DNA of 64,000 nucleotides. Origin: Druceiella hillmani (Eukaryota > Arthropoda > Insecta > Lepidoptera > Hepialidae). The stretch's first letter is position 1. Each line of letters starts with the position of its first letter. Under the pieces are notes generated by a model, which saw only the letters and a list, made by a program, of their open reading frames with translations, ran no database searches and had not been told where the DNA came from. This document shows, piece by piece, positions 38,510 to 50,249 of this stretch. The stretch is taken from assembly GCA_039881145.1 (NCBI GenBank), contig JAYKKI010000038.1:6498501-6562500 (forward strand), given 5' to 3'. The translations under genes and the position numbers were made by a program.

Positions 38510-39965
38510 CTGTTACTTTTCATAGATAAGTATCGTTTCCAATCGTACATTCTTTGTTGGTAGAATATATTTATCTTTCAGTCGTTCCCGTAAAACAACA
38601 CATCCCGTCGACGGATTTAATAAATTCAAATACAAATGGCTTCTTTTAAGATGTTTACGACAAGTACGTTATTTGTACTCTTTCGATTAGGATAATGGAT
38701 TAATACCTAAAGAATTTTATTCAATCGAATATGTTTATTTTCAGAACATATAAAATACCAGTATATTTATTTAATAACTACTTTCTTACTAAACTTTCTT
38801 ACTTAAATTAACATTGGCTAGTATAAATACTTGAAAAACCTATGAAGTTAAGCGGGTTTATAATGCCAAAAAGTTTTATAAAATTAATAAATTTGTAAAT
38901 TTATTGTTCATTAAGTGTTTATGTGTTAAAAAGCTAAATTATCAATTAGGCAAAACATATCAGTGATTGACAATTAAAATTACATTTAATTCCTCGCCAA
39001 CTCAATTGTAATGAATTCCTGCATAGCATATAGCAAGTAATGCATTGATGCAATAATAAATATAATTTAATGTACGTTTTGGTCTAGATATGTATTACAT
39101 TTCTCAGCTTAGATTTTTCAAATACAACGCAATAAAAAAAATAAATCTGTCAAGTGCCCGTAGAACTTGCATTACGAGAATTCCGTACACGTACGGAAGT
39201 GTAAACGTTCAATAGCACACGGTACTTCGTTAACTATTCACGAACATTAGCGAAGCCTGTGTTTCTCACGATGCGAATGTGTCATCTAATATTTTTTCAA
39301 CAGCGTAAAGGTCCCATAAATTTCTCAAAAACGATGAGACCTCGAATTATAATTCTGTAAGCTTTTAGCAATCCCGCTATTTTATTAATTTTAGATTCAA
39401 CCGTTTTGAAAATGAAAATTCTCAGCTTAACCCGACAAATGTTCAAAATTCCTTTTTCCGAAACTGACGGTATATTACTTACAAACAGAAAATATTATGG
39501 TGTCTCTAAAGTTTCCATATAAATACTTTTACAGGTTAACTGTTGAGAAGTATGCGCGTTAATATTCTTGTAGTATGTGCGTTACCACGTCTTTAGTATA
39601 CGATATGCTCTATCACCAAATTTTAAGCTTTTATATAGAGTTGTTTATGAGAAAAGAACTGTGACAGGCAAACAGAGAGGTGCACATGTAAGTGAAATTT
39701 CTAGAGTATTATTTTTCGTTTAGTATTATGGAACACTTAGGAACAATCAATAAAAACTCATCGTCAATTCTAGTTTTTTTAAGTAAATAGAACAAAAACG
39801 ATTTAAATTATATGAATGACATATAATAGACGCTGGTATTTTCCTATAATGATCGAATGATAATGACTCGATTTGAAAGTATATAACAATTGTAAGGGAA
39901 AAAAGCGAAAACTGTATTCAATTTTGGGGCTTTTCTCTCCACGTCCTCTACGTGACGTAACCATA
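38510..39965. other. AT-rich non-coding stretch
   Basis: Nothing recognisable. Confidence 0.5.
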
Positions 39966-39969
39966 AATT

Positions 39970-40330
39970 TGATTTCCTTTACACGAGTTTGTTTAATTGC
40001 CCTCTGTCACGAAGATTGTGCCGAACAGTGAGGCAGCTCGCGGCCGGCGGCACCGCCGCCATCGGCCCCATAAATAACGCACACATATTTCGTAGCCAAC
40101 GGGCACATGACGTCGCGAGTTATATATCTCGAGATAAGACAATAATGCTTATACAATTCTTATTTATGATGCCGAAACATAAATTTGAAGCAAACTGCAT
40201 TCGGGCAACTGGCGCTCTCCGCCGGGCGCCCAGCGTGATACGTTATTAGCTTTTTGTTGAGCGATTCCGTAGCTACGTCTGCACCGACATACGTACGCTG
40301 GCTACATACACACTCGAGTTTTGTCCAGAG
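39970..40330. promoter_or_regulatory. CpG-rich island
   Basis: Contains GCAGCTCGCGGCCGGCGGCA near 40032, followed by CCCATAAATAACGCACAC, and GCTCTCCGCCGGGCGCCC near 40212. The 86-codon frame at 39989-40249 lacks a domain. Likely regulatory. Confidence 0.4.
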
Positions 40331-42345
40331 CTTGTTTTGTTGTTCGGACGCTCGTGGAGTCGCTTCTTTTTATTATGTTTCCAATAAATGTTTTCGGTCA
40401 AGGTTATCGGGCACAAATTAAAATATTAAGAAACAGGTGTCCACTTGAAGACTATGAGAATTTTCAAGTTATTTTATTGTTTTTTACGCATTTACGAAGG
40501 TTTTTTTTCACAAATGGACACATTTTATACGCTTGTCTATTATCTTGTTAATTTATACTAGGATTTAACGTAATACACCTTGGACTACAAGAAGAAGATA
40601 TTGATATTGAAGCTCAATGAGGGGAGCTTGAGTATAGATATATTCTTCTTATCATTTTCTCAAATAACGTTACCATAATTAACAAGAGGAATACTTGTCG
40701 ATGTCAACTTAAGATTTCAAATCCGTATACCAAATAAAATAAACGTTCTGAATTGCGTTAATAAAATCGTATTCAATTGAATTTACGCTCTTACGTATAC
40801 TCGTTTCTTTTCATCCTGTAGTAACAAGAGAAAATATCGGACATAAACAATAAAAACTTGTAGAAGCATTATTTAGGTAAACGAAACAGCAGCAAAAATA
40901 GCCGTTTAACTGGAATGCGAATTCAGAAAGTAACGAATGCAGCCTGACCGAGTAAACCGAGCACTTATGTAACTACGAGATAAGTGAATCACCTCGCTGG
41001 CAGATAGCATTAGATCCTTATCTACTATTTTAAGGCAGGACTGGTTACTGGCTCATAAGTCACATGTTATTGGTTTTAAACGTGCTTTTCTACGTTGATT
41101 AGTGAATAAAAAAGATACAAAAATATTTACTTACGTCAACAATCCTCTATCAAATTTTAATCTGATCATACATTATTGACATTTAATGTGATAAGTTTCC
41201 TTACCAGTGATAATACAAGAATTACAATACATATCGTTATCTGTGATGTTATAACAATATTACTTAAATTCCAATTCATTTAGTAGGATAACTTGTCACT
41301 AACAAGTTTATTAAATGCTTTTCAATAAAATACGTATTTGTTCTCATAATATTGTAAATGTGGTTCAACAAGAAGGTTCCAGAAAAGTTTTATCAACGAC
41401 AAAGTTAAAAACGTTGTCGGTAAAGCGATATTTTTTACCATATTGTATATTTTTTACCATATAGAGTGCGAAATATATTTTCTTCATCATTTCACGTATT
41501 ATCTACAAATGTATGCACAATTCGAAAATAATGAAATTAAAATCAAATTCGGGATCAGCATTGATTTACCTGTACACCTATGATTAGATTTAGAATTATT
41601 AAAGTCTATATCCGCCAATGGTTTCTAAGAATGAAGAATCTCGTTATAAAATCAAATAATTAGGTTCAATATATATTATTTATATATATAGCGCAAATGC
41701 ACATCTATATATAAGAGCATGAAATAGATGCAGCACCTAATAGTCACGACATCGCGCTTCTACATTATAGTCAATAGCTGTTGACCTTAAGCCTCAACGG
41801 ATGTGACCTCATCGGGTTGAGAATGTTCAAGACGTCCACATATCCAATTAAATATGACAAGGGTTTAATTTTATGAAACAGTTAAGCAAATTTTGGATGC
41901 TAAACAATATTTTGATTTAAAGGTGAAGAAATCGTTTAGAAACTGTTTATAACAAAAGACAACTTTGGAAAAAAACGTAAAAATGAAAAGTGGGAAAATT
42001 GCGGTTAAAAATAATTTTCATGAAATAAGTCAGTAATTTTCATAAGAATATTTTGAAATTCGATTTTTTATCCACTTTCCTAATTTTGATTTTTTTTTCT
42101 AAAATGAATAAATAAATAGACCAAAATATCAGATCTATCACGCTAACCCAATTTTTATGTTAAAAAAATAGCAAATTTTCAAAATAGCATTTAATTTCTC
42201 AAGAGACTTTATATGTCTAATTTTATACAAAATAAATCTTGAAAATTTACAACCTTCCTAATTCTAGGTTCTATTAAAAAAGTGCGAGACACGTACATTT
42301 ATAATCAATTTTATTGTAAAACGAAATGCTCGCTATCTGATAAAA
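40331..42345. other. AT-rich non-coding stretch
   Basis: No gene. One short motif (41772-41806) recurs 20 kb away and is listed separately. Confidence 0.5.
41772..41806. promoter_or_regulatory. CAATAGCTG-n-GACCTTAAGCCT motif, copy 1
   Basis: CAATAGCTG, then GACCTTAAGCCT, then AA and ATGTG occur in the same order and near-identical spacing at 61881-61915. GACCTT is the reverse of AAGGTC, a monomeric nuclear-receptor half-site core (FTZ-F1/ERR type). Binding is inferred, not shown. Confidence 0.35.
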
Positions 42346-42349
42346 ATCT

Positions 42350-42440
42350 GATGTTAGAGACCTGGCGCTTTTCATCTCGCCGAGGTAGCGAGCCAACACA
42401 ATCAGCCGCGCCAGCAGGAGGTTGAGTCTTTATTTCATAT
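42350..42440. promoter_or_regulatory. short GC-elevated block
   Basis: GACCTGGCGCTTTTCATCTC and CAATCAGCCGCGCCAGCAGG within AT-rich DNA. Too short to say more. Confidence 0.2.
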
Positions 42441-42954
42441 CTTACACCTTAAACCTTGGTGCAATGTCAGATAAATATGGTAACTTGAAACATTTTAAAA
42501 GTGTCACATAACCGTCATCGTATATTTCGGTCTATTTAGAATTATTACGATCCATGTGAGCAAGTATTTTTTTTATTTTTTTTATTCTTCTTTTGATTAA
42601 AAACAATTACACACTTTCTCTGTTCCAAAAGTTGAAACCCGCGAACGAAAGTTCATCTTCGTAATTTATATTTATTGGTGCACCTATTTTGTTACGGGGT
42701 AGATATTGTAAACTGTCTTCTCTGAAAAGTAGGTCATACATTGCGAAATGATATGTTTTGTCATAACTTTCGTTGTAATTATTTCTAATCGTGTAATACT
42801 AAACATAATGTAAACTTGCAATATATAGGCAAGTCAAATAGTCGAATATAAAGTGAAAATCTAAAATGTGCAGTAACATAAACATGCACAAGTGAGACGC
42901 CTATTCGAGAAATGTGAAATATTCTATAGATTTCACCAAAATTAATGAGTAAAT

Positions 42955-43220
42955 CAAGTGATCATTCATTTCTTTCCAAATGAAAAAGACCTAAAGAGGC
43001 CATAAATAAGGCAGCAGTGAGACGCGGAGATATCTCTCTAGCAGCGAGAAATCTAATACATCCAAGATGGTCGCGACGCGCCCGTAAAACACTTGTCCGA
43101 ATAAATCTCACGATACATAGGTTCATATCGATTTGTTTCACACTTCCGAGACTTGAGATGCTGCGTCTTAGACCGCAGATAGAGTTTGCGGCTTTATATT
43201 GGTTTAGCAGGACAATCAAT
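42955..43220. promoter_or_regulatory. GC-elevated block with overlapping frames
   Basis: 85-codon frames lie on both strands over the same bases (plus 43017-43274, minus 42962-43219), neither with a domain. Treated as non-coding GC-elevated DNA; a decayed mobile-element piece is an alternative. Confidence 0.25.
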
Positions 43221-43574
43221 AAATTTCACTTCTTCTTGGGAAACAGTTTTCTTACATTTCTTGTGAGATCTTAATTTTTTTCATAATTTTAACGTGCAAC
43301 TAAAAATAACTCAAGCCATTTTTATATTTACTTATAAAATATGTATTCGTAATAATTCTTTATTGAGTCATTACAAGTAACGCAATAAAACATTCATTTA
43401 TTTCAAAATTCGGACTTCCGTTATAATTGTCAATAAGGGTGTGTATACATGGCTCTAATATAGTTGTATTATCTCGCTTTCCAGGTCAACAAATATAAAT
43501 TTATATATTTTAATTTGCACCATTAAAAACTTATGACATTTTATTTTACTATGTTCAGCATCAGCTAGAAGACG

Positions 43575-43894
43575 TTAACTGCTAAACCTAGGCATACCCC
43601 ATAGATTCTCACAAAGATCAATGCCTTTCCGCTTACATCCAATGACTTCATGTGATCTTCACACTGTGCGTCTTCTGATACGTGATAACTATTCGAGAAC
43701 CTTTCTTCTCCAACGGCTGTCGCTTCTGCGCACTTTACGGCCACTTGATCCTACCAATTCTACAAGCTATATCGGTGACTTTAGTTCTCCTATTGATCTG
43801 CTTATTATGTATCCGTATTTCGTAAAGAACGCTGAACTATACACATTCCATAGCTTACTAAGTGATTTGGAGTCATTTTAATAGCCGATTGTAA
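43575..43894 (-). pseudogene. non-LTR reverse transcriptase, C-terminal half (split by Harbinger)
   Basis: On the minus strand the frames read RSLRN/EIRIHNKQINRRTKV, then TDIACRIGRIKW (about 43745-43790), then RRSDSRWRRKVLE (about 43700-43738), and a weak tail. These match, in order, the SLRDRIRNEEIRRRTKVTDI, LKWxWAGH and RRTDxRWxxKVLEW blocks that follow the palm domain in a widespread insect non-LTR family. Stops and shifts are frequent. The N-terminal part lies on the same strand at 45870-46325, beyond the PIF/Harbinger insertion. Confidence 0.75.
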
Positions 43895-44380
43895 AGCCCG
43901 CTTCCACTGAAAAAGGGTAATGAGCGAGTAATAGCCGAGCTGAATGGAGTCGAACTAGTTAAAATAGGTTTTACCTTACATTAACAGAGGGTTTTATCAG
44001 TTTTTGAATATTCCCCATAAAATTACATGAAGAAGGGAACGGGAAAGGAAAATGAAAGCGGGAAATGAGTGGAGCGCGCTAAGCGGAAAATGAGAACTGA
44101 ATAATTACCTATTTAAAAGAAGAGAAAATTTCTACTGCGTGCGAGTTTATTTAGACTTTTTATTTGAAAGGGGAAGCTCATCCATTTTGTAATGTCAACT
44201 ACCGATGATTCACAAATAAAGACGACTCTGACCATGTGCATATAAAAGAAATGTTTAATACTCGTATTATAAATATACAAAAAGAAGCGCGCCAAACCAA
44301 TGTTATGATTAGGTAATCATGCCATAGCGAGACTACTTAAAGGGTAATTTAGACTGTTCTATGAATTACATGATGAACAA

Positions 44381-45515
44381 TTCAAGAATTGTTTTAGAGT
44401 TAGTAGAGAACAATTTCAAGAACTTTTGATATTTATAGTGGCCGATATTTTAAAACAAAATACTAGCTTTAGGAAAGTTATTTCGCCCCTAGAAAGACTT
44501 GTTTGCTTAAGGTAAGAAATAAAACATTATTCATTATTTTTTAATCAGCAACAATAATATTAGTTAAATGTCCTTTCTGACTCTTCAATCAAAACAATAA
44601 CAATTTTAAAGAGTATTATAATTAGGCGCTTCGTAATTAATGTCTGAAACTATATATTTATTTATTTTAATATTTATTATTTTTTATAATTTATAATTAG
44701 GTGCTTCGTAATTAATGTCGCAACCTCCAGATTTTACCCAATGCTTCATAATTGTTTTTATGGTTATTGCCCCATTTTTCTATAAATAAGTTTTAGGGTT
44801 TAAGCCACTGATTCAGAACAATAAGTTAAAATTTTCAAATGACTGAAGTCAATGTTTCATGACATACATGTATTGCAATTTGGGAATTATATTAAATAGG
44901 GATTTATATTAAAACACCTACAAACCAAGATTGGGAAAACACAGCGCTTTGATGAATTGTGGCAGTTTGAAAACTGCATAGGAGCTATCGACGGCAGACT
45001 AGATACAGAGCGAGCGAAGGAGAGATACAAAGCGATTAATTTCCCCCGACTTTCAAGAAGTTTATTTTTTAATTATAAAAATTGGATCTTTACTATTATT
45101 GATAGTCATTAATGCTCATGAAACATTTATAATAATTGATGTCAGATCGATGGAGTATTATAGTGACGAAGGCATATTTAATAATAGTATTTTTGGTAAA
45201 AATAATGAATTAGATTTATCGGCGCATCGACCTTTAGATGAAAATAGTACAGTGAGAATATCTTATTTATTTCTAGGAGGTAAAACATTTGCTTTACGCA
45301 ATATTTACTCACGTCATATTTAGACACATCCAAAACAGATGATAAAGCAACAAGAATTTTAACCATAACCTTAGCACGCAACATTACAGAAAATGTTTTT
45401 GATATATTTTCCGCTAGATGGCGTGTATATCGTTGTTCACTTGGGAACAGGCTCGAAATAGTCGACCACATAATAAAAACAACCTGTATATTGCACAATT
45501 ATTTAGCTACACAGC
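44381..45515 (+). pseudogene. PIF/Harbinger transposase, degenerate
   Basis: N-terminal block FRVSREQFQELLIFIVADIL and SPLERLVCLR (44381-44511) matches the FRMSxxxFxxLL / SPxERLxxxLR start of Harbinger transposases. It ends at AAG/GTAAGAAA, a good splice donor. After a gap, with one frameshift, follow LWQFENCIGAIDGR (about 44961-45000, first catalytic D kept), FFNYKNWIF, and the open piece 45099-45321 with TFIIIDV and YYSDEGIF (second D kept). The third motif, normally GDEAF, reads LGGKTFAL, so the catalytic E is lost. ITLARNITENVFDIFSARWR and CILHNYLA (to about 45510) complete the family C-terminus. Inactive. Confidence 0.85.
44618..44719 (+). repeat. short direct repeat within the Harbinger gap
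   Basis: ATAATTAGGCGCTTCGTAAT (from 44618) and ATAATTAGGTGCTTCGTAAT (from 44694) are near-identical and continue as TAATGTC in both. They lie in the non-coding gap after the donor-like site. Confidence 0.85.
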
Positions 45516-45869
45516 TATCTACATTGCCTACAATAGTTGTAATAAATGGTGAAAATGATAATCATCAATAATTTCGACTCGTCGATAACGGTAGACTACG
45601 AGCTACGCATGAAGCGTTCAACATACGTAAAATGTATTGGTAGTTATTTTCATAACTCAGGTAGATCGCACTTTCAAGATTCTGTTATTTGCTTTAGTGG
45701 CTCCGTTTGCTTTAGCGGAACAAACTACTTCTAAACTATTTTTACTCGCTCAGCCCGTTCCGCTTGACTATTTTTTGATGGAAGCACTAGTACGCAGGTC
45801 ACATTTACGAGTCAAACGGAATCCGTTAGGACTCCACTCCGCTTGCGGGCTAGGAGTGGAAGGCGGGCT

Positions 45870-46325
45870 TAATGGGATAATACTGACATCCATAGGTCAT
45901 TATTGGTTGTAACACACACTGATTGGAGACTTTCGTGTTCAGACACTGGGTATTTTGGACGAGAATATATAGCGAAGATTCTCGAATGCTGCCTGCCGAT
46001 TTGAACTCTCCGATTTGATTGGCCTCTTTTATATATTGCGATTTTTAATTTTTGGGACAAAATGTTCCAAAGTCCCACCAGTAACTCCTTGAGTATCATT
46101 GCCAATATATAACTATAAATTTGAAGAGTATGTTGGACGTAACCTTTGTATTGTATTCATTTTAAGACCTATCTGTTGGAAAATTTTGCTTTGGCCCCTG
46201 AATGTTGTACCAAAGTTGTCCAGTAACTCTACCACAACCAATGTATCGTTGGCAAATCGAAGGTGTTTTAGTCATCATCGATATCAATGTCAAATATAGT
46301 CCGGTCCAGGATCTCTAAGTTTTCG
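45870..46325 (-). pseudogene. non-LTR reverse transcriptase, palm/thumb part (split by Harbinger)
   Basis: On the minus strand: LKHLRFANDTLVV (about 46240-46280), equivalent to the HLRFADDIVL active-site motif but with the first catalytic D changed to N; then VELLDNF and QIGLKMN (about 46165), equal to VGLKMN; then an IGNDTQG block at the YLGQ position; then AAFENLRYIFSSKIPS (about 45960-46010), matching AFGKLxxIFxSKIPQ; and finally MTYGCQYY (about 45885-45905), matching MTYGxETW. The reading then runs into the Harbinger right end. Several frameshifts are present. The C-terminal half resumes at 43894. Confidence 0.8.
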
Positions 46326-46664
46326 AAATTATTTAAATGGCGATTAATGTTTATTTAATAAAATTGTACATTTGGCAACAGTAACGTATTACGTAACTTT
46401 AAAATTGTATAATAATCAAGAATTTTTACATTTTGTATGTTTAATCGTTTACATCTTCCATGCTTCCCGCATTGTCGCAATAACCATTATTGTTCCCTAT
46501 TAATCGAGTCAGATAATTTATTTATCATCATTACACCGAATCTTATAATTTTTAGGATATTTCACTTGAAACTATTTTTTCATGCTTTTGAGTAAATTCT
46601 GAGTTTCTTTCGTACTGTTACTACATTCATTTAACAGCAAGCATTGTTCAAGTAATCGTTAAAC

Positions 46665-46692
46665 TATAACCTAACCGTTGGGTTAGGTTATA
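46665..46692. repeat. perfect 12-bp inverted repeat, 4-nt loop
   Basis: TATAACCTAACC, loop GTTG, GGTTAGGTTATA. Confidence 0.95.
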
Positions 46693-46734
46693 ATATTATA
46701 ACTACAAAACATGTCAACATGTAGTATCGCAATC

Positions 46735-46925
46735 GCAAGCTCTACCCTACGCACTGTGCGTAGGACCTAATCTCAACACTGAATGGATATCTCGCGGAGT
46801 ATTTTGTTGTAGCGCCGAGCGTGAAGCGGGTGTGGGCGCGACAAGCTCGCTCGCGCCCCGTACATCACGCTGCGCTGTTCCATTCCTGCCGGGAACAAAT
46901 CGCCAGTGACTATCGAAGGCCAATT
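46735..46925. promoter_or_regulatory. CpG-rich island with a palindrome at its edge
   Basis: Starts with the perfect 9-bp-arm palindrome CCTACGCAC-T-GTGCGTAGG (46746-46764) and continues through GTAGCGCCGAGCGTGAAGC and GGGCGCGACAAGCTCGCTCG (near 46830). No coding frame; regulatory role inferred. Confidence 0.35.
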
Positions 46926-46929
46926 TTAG

Positions 46930-47675
46930 TTAATCTTGTCCATGGTGTTAAAAAATGCTAAGTCTCTCTTGTTAACTTATTTAAATTGCGAAACCGATTT
47001 AATCAAAATCACATGAACCCCACTCATTCAGTACAGTTACCCCACATTTGGTTGTTTACACTTTGTATTACAATTAAATAACAAGGGATATTGTAGATTT
47101 TTAATTTGCATTTATATGTAAACTATATCAAATTCAATAATTTTACTGTAAATCAGCAAACAACCTATATTCGGAACATGTCCAATTTTTTTCATTTTTT
47201 ATATACTTAAAACTAGTCGAAAGCCCTTGAACAATTTTACATTCCTTAAGTATTAGAAGATATTTAAAATATAATCTAAAGAATAGAAAATATAATAGAA
47301 AATATTTAAAATATAAAATTCACGAATATTAGTGCTCAAAAATTCGTTGCCATCAAAATATACATCTTTTTGCAATTTTACAAACTTACTATAGTGCTGT
47401 AACCATACAATGAAAGATAATATTTAATTTGGACATCAAAAGTTTAGTAAAGGAAACTCTTTAGAAATAATAAATGAAGTGAAATCCTTTTTTGTCAATA
47501 TATCTTATATAAATCAGTCATAAATTTTCCAAGTATCCAGAGTGCGTGCAAAATATTATCTATATTAAATAAAATTGTAACAGGGTTAATTTTGCACATT
47601 CAAAATATTTAAAAAAAGTAATTGATTTACTGCATAATATGATAATAAAAGTGAGATAAACTTTTTCAGAATTTT
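46930..47675. other. AT-rich non-coding stretch
   Basis: Nothing beyond a local imperfect duplication of AAAATATTTAAAATATAA near 47270-47325. Confidence 0.5.
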
Positions 47676-47679
47676 TGTC

Positions 47680-47815
47680 TATCTGTATGTCAATTTGAGC
47701 GGACACATCGCGCAAAATCCACTGGACGAATATTATGTACTCAGGAGCGACACATAAGAAAAAAATGTTTTTCCTAATTACGCGCGAACGAAGCCGTAGG
47801 CACAGCTAATTTTTA
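47680..47815 (+). repeat. dispersed-repeat remnant (TGTCTATCTGTATGT ... GCTAATTTTTAATAAAA)
   Basis: The left part resembles the TTTGTCTGTCTGTATGT lead and the right part (GCGCGAACGAAGCCGTAGGC, then ACAGCTAATTTTTAATAAAA) resembles the GCGAAGCCGCGGGC-AGCTAGTTT tail of an abundant insect repeat. The middle includes CCACTGGACGAATATTATG, again matching that repeat's CTACTGGACGGATTTTCATG. Whether the parent is a SINE or a Helitron derivative is unclear to me. Confidence 0.5.
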
Positions 47816-47819
47816 ATAA

Positions 47820-48085
47820 AATGATAAAATTTATTTTTATCCAAAGCAAACGGAACAAATATATTTATTATTCATATACCAACATAGAAATAATCTTATT
47901 TGAATCTTAGCTCCAAAATTGATTATTTGAAGCAGTTTCCAAATTTAGGGTCAACGTGGAACTGATTTAATTATAAATATGATTATGAACGTAAGGTTTG
48001 AGTTTTATGGCATTTGACTGTAGTACTGTGAGTATAAAATCTGGACACGACTTTCAAACATCATTAATTCCTCGACATAATAAAT
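47820..48085. other. AT-rich non-coding stretch
   Basis: Nothing recognisable. Confidence 0.5.
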
Positions 48086-48089
48086 GGTG

Positions 48090-48490
48090 AAAATATCGCG
48101 CGGCTTCGCTTACAGATACCTCTCAAATGTCGTATCGGCCGGACTTGGAAAAATAGCGCGACCCGCCGTCGCGCGGCGATCCCACACGCGTTTACGGACA
48201 CCTACTTGCTATGTGGAATTCGGTAGTCGACTTAAGCCGATTAAACCCGTCGAGTTTGTACGGGCGGCCGTCGAGCGCCTCCATACACTCGCTCGCCGTA
48301 CGGCAATTTATGTGACGCCCGATGCGTGTGAAGAGATCCGAAATTGATTCCGTACACTCGTATGCGACACTGCGTCTCGAGCGGCGGCCCCGACAGCTGA
48401 TAAGGTGTAGCTGATAAAGTACAGTTAAGAGACGCGACCCGGTGGAGATCTGGCCGCGTTCTCGACGATTTTATGCCGCTTAGAAAATTT
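48090..48490. promoter_or_regulatory. CpG-rich island
   Basis: About 400 bp with dense CpG (GCGCGACCCGCCGTCGCGCG near 48153; GAGCGGCGGCCCCGACAGC near 48380). An 87-codon plus frame (48084-48347) and a 120-codon minus frame (48241-48603) overlap in it without any domain, so coding is unlikely. Confidence 0.4.
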
Positions 48491-48499
48491 ACGTGCCAG

Positions 48500-50080
48500 A
48501 TGAGACTTAGTTTATCAGATACGGTATAATATTCGATATCTTTATTGTAAATGCATTCGAAACGGATACGGAATATGTGTGTGGGATATGTAAAATTTAC
48601 CAAGCCGTGTGGGTCATTTGGAGAAATTTCACTTTCAACGTAATCATTTCTATGCGTTTAAATTGTAGCTTAAATGATATTCTACCCAAATCTAAGTTCA
48701 GCTGAATTTAAGTAAGCCTTTTTTCATTAAATCCGTCGGTTTGATTAGTTTAGTTTGTAACGTTGATAATAAAATGCACAAGACATATGTGATAATAGTT
48801 GTTATATAATTTCATGTCTTACATTAAAATACTTTTAATACTCGTTTACTGTAAGTCGAATGTCAAGTGAAGCTTCACCGTTCACAACAGCCAGTAAAGG
48901 TAATATTTGAAGGTGTACTTTTTATCTGTGATTTTTTATCTCATCGCTACCCATTAATTATAAATTATTTATCTACCAAACTTATCAAATTTGTTCAGAG
49001 GAAATAATTTTTAATTCACTGTACAAAATAAAAACATCAATTGCTGCATTCCAAGTCATTCAGATGGCCTTCAATTCAGCCAGTGTCACATATTACCAGG
49101 TCTGTTTCGGACGGCGACACTTCACTTTTCTTTCAATGAATTTCCTCTTCCTGTTCTCCCGTGTAGATACATTATATTTTCTCATATCTAAAATCGAAGA
49201 CAAGAGAAATACTATACATAAACTTTAAAATATAAAGTTAAACCATTTTTGTATGTTTTCCAAAATAATGTAAGTAACCTGACGTGAGTGAGCCCGTTTC
49301 CAATTTACTATGATTATCACGATCCTCATTGATAACTAATTTACTTGCAGTGCCAATAGTATGGTCGTCGAATGATAAGCCTATTGTCTGACATATAGCA
49401 AACATTTAAAAACGAATCTTTCTTACCATGATCACCACTTCCATCACTGTATATGCGAATGAAACACGAGCGTGAAAATAAGTCATCATTACTTTGAAAA
49501 GAAATAAAATGAATAAAAATGAAGCTTAAACGTCAAAGTAACAAAAATATCGACTCGTATCTGAAGCGGCTTCCATTGCTTCTAATAAAGAAAATTATTT
49601 TCTCGTCTGATCTGAATATTACTTGCGCCCACTATTCAACGCTAACGGCACAATAGCCACTAGAGTGTGTTATTGCTATTGCCAATTAAATTTTATAGGA
49701 TCTTTGCGAACATAAGCTATTACTATACATCTTCTCATACCATCTAACAGACAATTCTTCAATGTAAATTGATTTCAACTAATAATTCTAATATTTACGA
49801 AGATATGCTCTCATTATATTTCTCATATTTTCTATTCGAATTCAAAACACGCCAGTTATACGAAAATTTTTCTTTTCTTAAATCCGGTAACGGTTCACAT
49901 TTGGTATATTAAAACTTAATTTAATGTTCAAAAGTACATTGATTTCATTAAACAATTTTGTTGGGTGTACTTAATATCAATCAATACTACGATTTACAGT
50001 ATATATTCTGTACGAAACCAATATGAGAAATGCAAATGATATAAAATTTATTTATTTATTTACGTACTTTAATGTATAAA
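48500..50080. other. AT-rich non-coding stretch
   Basis: Nothing recognisable. Confidence 0.5.
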
Positions 50081-50084
50081 ATTA

Positions 50085-50245
50085 ATATATATGGCGGAGT
50101 TATTGCTACGAAAGCAATCTCTTACATCAACCAGAACACCATTCCAGCCCCGCTCGACGAGCGGCCGGGAATCGAACCCGGCTCCCCGCGATGAGTCAAG
50201 CCCTCAAAGGCCGTACGCTTTGTGATCAACGAAACACACAACCGT
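50085..50245 (-). repeat. tRNA-derived SINE-like repeat
   Basis: On the minus strand a perfect T-arm-like hairpin CCGGG-TTCGATT-CCCGG (B box, plus 50166-50182) is preceded by a class II tRNA-like layout: AAAGCGTACGGCC, TTTGAGG, then an extended variable-like segment up to GCGGGGAG. This is closest to a tRNA-Ser or tRNA-Leu ancestor. The acceptor and D arms are degenerate. About 80 bp of non-tRNA sequence follows (TGGAATGGTGTTCTGG onward), as in a SINE body. Not a functional tRNA. Confidence 0.55.
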
Positions 50246-50249
50246 AAAG

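Larger units (their letters stand above)
43895..45869 (+). mobile_element. PIF/Harbinger DNA transposon with TAA target-site duplication
   Basis: The element is 1975 bp. Its left end reads AGCCCGCTTCCACT and the reverse complement of its right end reads AGCCCGCCTTCCACT, matching apart from one extra base. Both ends are flanked by TAA (43892-43894 and 45870-45872), the 3-bp target duplication typical of PIF/Harbinger. Internal similarity continues in part (GAATGGAGTC left, GAGTGGAGTC right). It encodes a broken DDE transposase on the plus strand. The usual second Myb/MADF-like protein was not found, so it may be internally deleted. It sits inside a non-LTR reverse transcriptase. Confidence 0.85.

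Noticed and set aside
48241..48603. 120-codon minus frame
   Set aside because: Lies half in a CpG island and half in AT-rich DNA with no coding signature.
50166..50230. Functional tRNA gene
   Set aside because: Only the T arm pairs well; acceptor and D arms do not, and a SINE-like body follows.
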